Positions 60,504 through 64,000 of a stretch of 64,000 bases of DNA are shown here, piece after piece. Each line of letters opens with the position of its first letter. Position 1 is the first letter of the stretch. Below the pieces are notes generated by a model, which made no database searches, was not told where the DNA came from, and saw nothing but the letters and a program-made list of their open reading frames with translations. This DNA comes from Christiangramia sabulilitoris (lineage in GTDB: Bacteria > Bacteroidota > Bacteroidia > Flavobacteriales > Flavobacteriaceae). Both the position numbers and the translations under genes were made by a program. Where the stretch lies: assembly GCF_007050985.1 (NCBI RefSeq), contig NZ_VHSF01000001.1:434001-498000 (forward strand). Reading direction: 5' to 3'.

Positions 60504-61479
60504 TGGGGGTATAAATTTCGAAAACAGAATTCCTCTGGACGATCTCAAAGCCTCTGTGAACAAATTAAAAGATCAGCTTTCCAGGGTCATCGTGGGACAG
60601 GAAAAATTTGTAGAATTACTCGTGGTAGGTTTACTATCCAATGGACATGTCCTTATCGAAGGGGTTCCGGGTGTGGCCAAAACCATTACGGCTAAGCTCT
60701 TCGCCAAATGCTTAAAAACAAATTTCAGCAGGATACAATTCACACCAGACCTTATGCCCAGTGATGTCCTGGGAACCTCGGTTTTCAATATGAAATCTTC
60801 AGATTTCGAATTCAAAAAAGGTCCGGTATTTTCAAATATCATTCTTATCGATGAAATTAATCGTGCTCCGGCCAAAACCCAGGCAGCGTTATTCGAAGTG
60901 ATGGAAGAAAGACAGGTGACCATAGATGGAAAAATGTATAAAATGGAGGAGCCTTTCATGGTTCTTGCCACCCAGAATCCCATTGAACAGGAAGGTACTT
61001 ATGCCCTGCCCGAAGCCCAGCTGGATCGTTTTCTCTTTAAGATCGAGGTAGATTATCCAGATTTTGAAGACGAGGTAATGATTCTTAAAACCCATCACGA
61101 AAGAAAAGGTAAATTACCAGAGACAGAGATCGAGGCAGTACTTACTCCAGAAACCATAGCCAGGCTCAGGGGACAGATCCATGAAATATTGATAGAAGAA
61201 AAACTGCTGAATTATATCGCAGAAATCATTCATAAAACCAGGAAACATCCTCACCTTTATCTGGGTGCCAGCCCCAGGGCTTCTATTGCCGTAATGAATG
61301 CAGCCAAAGCCTTTGCGGCGGTTAATGGGAGGGACTTTGTAATCCCTGAGGACATTAAGAACTCACTGAAACCCGTACTGGCGCACCGACTGATTCTTTC
61401 GCCAGATCGGGAAATGGAAGGAATGACTGCATCTTCGGTAATAGATATGATCACGCAATCTGTCGAAATTCCACGCTAG
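60478..61479 (+). CDS. MoxR-family AAA ATPase
   Basis: 333 residues. Walker A GVPGVAKTI (62-70), Walker B IILIDEINRAP (121-131), sensor 1 ATQNPIEQEG near 164, and the Arg-finger/sensor 2 region YLGASPRASIAVMNAAKAF near 260. This is the MoxR subfamily that acts as a chaperone for insertion or maturation of membrane or metal proteins together with a VWA/DUF58 partner, encoded next. The gene begins 26 bases inside the DUF4350 gene. Confidence 0.93.
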   Translation: MENQDTNHNGGINFENRIPLDDLKASVNKLKDQLSRVIVGQEKFVELLVVGLLSNGHVLIEGVPGVAKTITAKLFAKCLKTNFSRIQFTPDLMPSDVLGTSVFNMKSSDFEFKKGPVFSNIILIDEINRAPAKTQAALFEVMEERQVTIDGKMYKMEEPFMVLATQNPIEQEGTYALPEAQLDRFLFKIEVDYPDFEDEVMILKTHHERKGKLPETEIEAVLTPETIARLRGQIHEILIEEKLLNYIAEIIHKTRKHPHLYLGASPRASIAVMNAAKAFAAVNGRDFVIPEDIKNSLKPVLAHRLILSPDREMEGMTASSVIDMITQSVEIPR

Positions 61480-62810
61480 TGCTAAAATTCTTAAGATCAT
61501 TATATTTTGGAAAAAGGCTTTTTAATAGCTTATTCGCTATTTCCATACTTTTTTTGATCTCTTTCTGGTTCAACCCTTTATACAGTTTTACCTGGGTTCT
61601 AGCGGTAATTATTCTCGTTCTAACCATACTTGATATCATAAGCCTTTACCGGGGCCGGGGAATTAAAGCAGACAGGTCTCTGCCCGAAAAATTCTCTAAT
61701 TCAGACTTAAATAGTGTCAAAATAAGTATTGCAAATAATTATGGTTTTCGGGTCTATAGTGAAGTGATCGATGAGATCCCGGTGCAATTTCAAAAAAGAG
61801 ATTTTTTAAAAACTATACCGCTTCCCGCCTATAGCAGCAACTCCTTTGAATATGAACTAAAGCCATTAAAAAGAGGTGAATATACTTTCGGAAAACTAAA
61901 CATTTATATTTCCACTCCGTTCAAACTCGCAAAAAGGAGGTTCGTCTTCAATAAAGATCAGCAGGTAAAGGTCTATCCTTCCTTTATTCAGATGAAAAAA
62001 CTGGATTTTCTAGCCCTTGACCAGAAGATCAGCCTGCATGGGATCAAACGGATAAGACGGATTGGTCACACTATGGAGTTTGAGCAGATCAAAGAATATG
62101 TGCGCGGTGATGATGTAAGAACCATAAACTGGAAAGCCACAGCTAAGCAGGGAAACCTGATGGTAAACCAATTTCAGGATGAAAGATCTCAACCGGTATA
62201 TTCTGTTATCGATTGTGGTCGCGTGATGAAAATGCCATTTGAAGGCCTTAGCCTTCTGGATTATGCAATAAACAGCAGCCTCGCTTTCTCTAACGTCGCC
62301 CTCAAGAAAAAGGATAAAGTAGGACTGCTTTCGTTTTCAAATAAGATAGGGCATCTTCAAAAAGCGAGTTCAAAGCTAAGCCAGCTAAACCTATTAATGG
62401 AAGCTTTGTACAAGGTGGATACGGGATTTCATGATACAGATTATAGTTTGCTCTATTCGCGGGTTAAAAAACATATAACCCACCGAAGCCTTTTGATGCT
62501 TTACACCAATTTTGAACATATGACCGGGTTAGAACGGCAACTGCCTTTTCTTAAGGCGCTTGCCAAACAACACCTGGTGGTGGTCATTTTTTTTGAAAAC
62601 ACCGAGATCACAAAATTAACCGGGATTAATCCTTCAAATATTAGCGAGAGTGCACATCAAACCGTAGCTGAAGAATTTGCGCATAATAAATCCTTAATGG
62701 CCAAAGAGCTACAGCGACATGGAATTCAAACGATTCTCACCAAACCTGAAGAGCTAAGTATCAATACCATTAATAAATATTTGGAAATCAAATCGCGCGG
62801 ACTTCTTTGA
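61479..62810 (+). CDS. DUF58 protein, MoxR partner
   Basis: 443 residues, GTG start overlapping the MoxR stop (TAGTG). Two hydrophobic helices are at about 13-30 and 33-50. The DUF58 core is GDDVRTINWKATAKQGNLMVNQFQDERSQPVYSVIDCGR (about 209-247), followed by a VWA-like fold (KDKVGLLSFSN). DUF58 proteins work with MoxR ATPases. It ends the six-gene operon; no strong terminator hairpin was seen in the 100 bases that follow. Confidence 0.9.
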   Translation: MLKFLRSLYFGKRLFNSLFAISILFLISFWFNPLYSFTWVLAVIILVLTILDIISLYRGRGIKADRSLPEKFSNSDLNSVKISIANNYGFRVYSEVIDEIPVQFQKRDFLKTIPLPAYSSNSFEYELKPLKRGEYTFGKLNIYISTPFKLAKRRFVFNKDQQVKVYPSFIQMKKLDFLALDQKISLHGIKRIRRIGHTMEFEQIKEYVRGDDVRTINWKATAKQGNLMVNQFQDERSQPVYSVIDCGRVMKMPFEGLSLLDYAINSSLAFSNVALKKKDKVGLLSFSNKIGHLQKASSKLSQLNLLMEALYKVDTGFHDTDYSLLYSRVKKHITHRSLLMLYTNFEHMTGLERQLPFLKALAKQHLVVVIFFENTEITKLTGINPSNISESAHQTVAEEFAHNKSLMAKELQRHGIQTILTKPEELSINTINKYLEIKSRGLL

Positions 62811-62913
62811 AATTTTACAGTTCAGTTTAAAGATTCTACAGTTGGGTTAGATCATTTTCTAAAAAATCTGCTATGACCTTAAGTTTGTTTCATAATCAAA
62901 AAACATTAAAATT

Positions 62914-63330
62914 ATGAAGACAATCGCCGTTTTAGCAGCCATGTTATTAGGAGCTTTAGTACAGGCTCAAACAGGAACCTCAGGAAATATCAGCGCAACT
63001 GTGCCGAATGTATCGGGAACAGAAGGAAGTGTGGTATTTGGACTTTATTCTGCAGAAACTTTTATGAAAGCAGAACCGGAATTTGCCGTTAGCGCAGATA
63101 TAATAGATGGAAAGGCAGTCGCCCATTTTGAAGATGTCCCTCACGGTACTTATGCCATCCTGGTGATGCACGATAAAAATGACAATAAGAAAATGGATTT
63201 TGATACCAACGGAATGCCTCTGGAAAATTACGGTTCCAGCGGAAATGGCATGAGCTATGGACCACCGGTATGGGAAGATTCCAAATTCGATTTTGACGGA
63301 ACCCCAAAACAGCTGGAAATCAGATTTTAA
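62914..63330 (+). CDS. DUF2141-family secreted protein
   Basis: 138 residues with an SPI signal peptide (cleavage VQAQ/T near 19). The mature beta domain matches DUF2141: GSVVFGLYSAETFM, AHFEDVPHGTYAILVMHDKNDNKKMDFDTNGMP (with a Ca-binding-like DKNDNKKMD stretch, about 90-98) and EDSKFDF. Such proteins are exported and of unknown role. Possibly co-transcribed with the next gene, 17 bases downstream. Confidence 0.87.
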   Translation: MKTIAVLAAMLLGALVQAQTGTSGNISATVPNVSGTEGSVVFGLYSAETFMKAEPEFAVSADIIDGKAVAHFEDVPHGTYAILVMHDKNDNKKMDFDTNGMPLENYGSSGNGMSYGPPVWEDSKFDFDGTPKQLEIRF

Positions 63331-63347
63331 TCAAAACCACCAATATT

Positions 63348-63860
63348 ATGAAACCTGTAATCTTTCTTTTTTTCTTTGGCTTTATCGCTCTTCAAAACCT
63401 GCAAGCTCAATCCTTTGAGACAGACCTTGAAACACAGTCAAAAATCGTGGATCTATATTTCATTATTGGAGAATGGGAAGGCAATGGTTGGAGAATTTCT
63501 CCTGATGGAGTAAAGCATTCTTTTGAGCAAACAGAAAAGGTTCAGTATAAATTAGACAGCACCGCAATTTTGATCGAAGGTAAAGGATATACTGATGGAA
63601 AACTGATCCATAATGCGATGGCCATCATTACCAGCAATAAGGAGACCGGAGAATATGAATTCCAGTCATACTTGCAGAATGGAATGAAAGGAAACTTTAA
63701 AGCTGAGCTCAAAGATGACGTATTCTACTGGTATCCCAACCAAAATGTTCGTTACATTATCAGTATCGACGAGGAAGGACGATGGTATGAAAAAGGTGAA
63801 TTTAACCGGCAGGGAGAATGGATGCAATTCTTCGAAATGACATTATCAAAAAACAGTTGA
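63348..63860 (+). CDS. small secreted lipocalin-like protein (DUF1579/THAP4-like)
   Basis: 170 residues with an SPI signal peptide (cleavage LQAQ/S near 21). The mature part opens with FIIGEWEGNGW (about 38-48), the GxW pattern of lipocalin and nitrobindin/DUF1579-type beta-barrels, followed by alternating beta-strands (AILIEGKGYTDGK, EYEFQSYLQNGM, GRWYEKGEF). A ligand-binding barrel is likely; the ligand is unknown. Same direction and close spacing as the DUF2141 gene, with a terminator after it. Confidence 0.72.
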   Translation: MKPVIFLFFFGFIALQNLQAQSFETDLETQSKIVDLYFIIGEWEGNGWRISPDGVKHSFEQTEKVQYKLDSTAILIEGKGYTDGKLIHNAMAIITSNKETGEYEFQSYLQNGMKGNFKAELKDDVFYWYPNQNVRYIISIDEEGRWYEKGEFNRQGEWMQFFEMTLSKNS

Positions 63861-63882
63861 ACAGTTTGATGCTTATCTATTT

Positions 63883-63911
63883 AAAACCCTTCCTTATCCG
63901 GAAGGGTTTTT
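63883..63911 (+). terminator. terminator after the small secreted proteins
   Basis: AAAACCCTTCC / TTATCC / GGAAGGGTTTTT, an 11-pair stem. Confidence 0.92.
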
Positions 63912-63958
63912 CAATAGGTAAAACTAAGTTAATTCTCCTTTAATATAAGAAAAACTTA

Positions 63959-63966
63959 TACCTTTG
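63959..63966 (+). promoter_or_regulatory. -7 promoter box TACCTTTG
   Basis: Exact TAnnTTTG match 19 bases before an ATG at 63986 that opens the last, truncated gene. Confidence 0.6.
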
Positions 63967-63985
63967 TAATAGCAAATCAGTTCAC

Positions 63986-64000
63986 ATGACTATTACCCAG
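63986..64000 (+). CDS. start of a truncated gene (possibly LysR-type oxyR)
   Basis: Only the first five codons, MTITQ, lie in the window, behind a -7 box and after a terminator. LysR-family OxyR proteins of this phylum commonly begin MTI-Q-L, so an oxyR-like gene is a guess that would fit the other oxidative-stress genes in the window. Five residues cannot establish it. Confidence 0.3.

Noticed and set aside
1-64000. tRNA, rRNA, riboswitch, prophage or insertion sequence
   Set aside because: I looked through the intergenic regions for cloverleaf-like segments, riboswitch cores and transposase frames and found none; a tRNAscan or Rfam search would settle the RNA part.

Overview
The window looks like chromosomal DNA from a member of the Bacteroidota, most likely a marine Flavobacteriaceae of the Gramella/Christiangramia kind (the phylum is firm, the genus is a guess). 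The evidence is AT-rich DNA, an absence of clear Shine-Dalgarno sites, several TAnnTTTG -7 promoter boxes, many SPII lipoproteins with short MK..LLL..C signals, LytTR/His_kinase two-component genes with 2TM proteins, and a FadN-type beta-oxidation operon under a MarR regulator. No rRNA, tRNA, CRISPR, prophage or transposase gene was found. Gene density is high and most transcription units end in clear hairpin-plus-T-run terminators.

Layout. 1-5.0 kb: 3' part of an ABC exporter, a small secreted protein, an ECF sigma/anti-sigma/Spy-like three-gene unit and an Asp-box lipoprotein. 5.2-12.9 kb: RsmB-type rRNA methyltransferase, DUF4377 lipoprotein, full-length purL and an acyl-CoA synthetase. 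13.0-19.5 kb: fatty-acid beta-oxidation operon (marR, fadN-like, an inserted four-helix-bundle gene, thiolase, acyl-CoA dehydrogenase), with a perfect 18-bp palindrome at the promoter. 19.7-31.6 kb: pappalysin-like protease, two MscS channels, GH15 enzyme divergent from a fused trehalose-6-P synthase/phosphatase, YtxH protein, M28 peptidase, dienelactone-hydrolase lipoprotein, small membrane protein and PRC-barrel protein. 31.8-37.0 kb: large BNR/sortilin-like secreted protein, App1-type phosphatidate phosphatase divergent from a diacylglycerol kinase-family gene.

37.0-43.9 kb is the most interesting metabolic locus. A GMC oxidoreductase with a Tat-lipoprotein subunit 3 lies divergent from an operon of NHS-family permease, Gfo/Idh/MocA oxidoreductase, TIM-barrel isomerase and DUF1080 (3-keto-disaccharide hydrolase family) lipoprotein. 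Together they read as a complete 3-keto-glycoside route: oxidise the sugar at C3 outside the cytoplasm, cleave it, import it, reduce or isomerise it.

43.9-53.2 kb: hydrolase-OsmC fusion, Cu/Zn SOD lipoprotein, SigK/RskA-type sigma pair, LytTR system whose kinase is fused to a 2TM domain, hemerythrin, type II NADH dehydrogenase and a third ECF sigma with a membrane partner. 53.2-53.6 kb is a non-coding repeat region holding 17 copies of a heptamer between two REP-like repeats. 53.6-64 kb: PlsC-like acyltransferase, CoA-pyrophosphatase Nudix gene whose start codon overlaps that of a divergent cyclophilin lipoprotein, then RDD divergent from SpoIIM-membrane protein-DUF4129-DUF4350-MoxR-DUF58, two small secreted proteins and the first codons of a further gene.

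A recurring theme is heptamer DNA of the TTAGTAA/TGAGTAG/TTAGAAG kind. It forms inverted arms around the four-helix-bundle gene in the beta-oxidation operon, a hairpin before the acyl-CoA dehydrogenase gene, and the 17-copy array at 53.3 kb.
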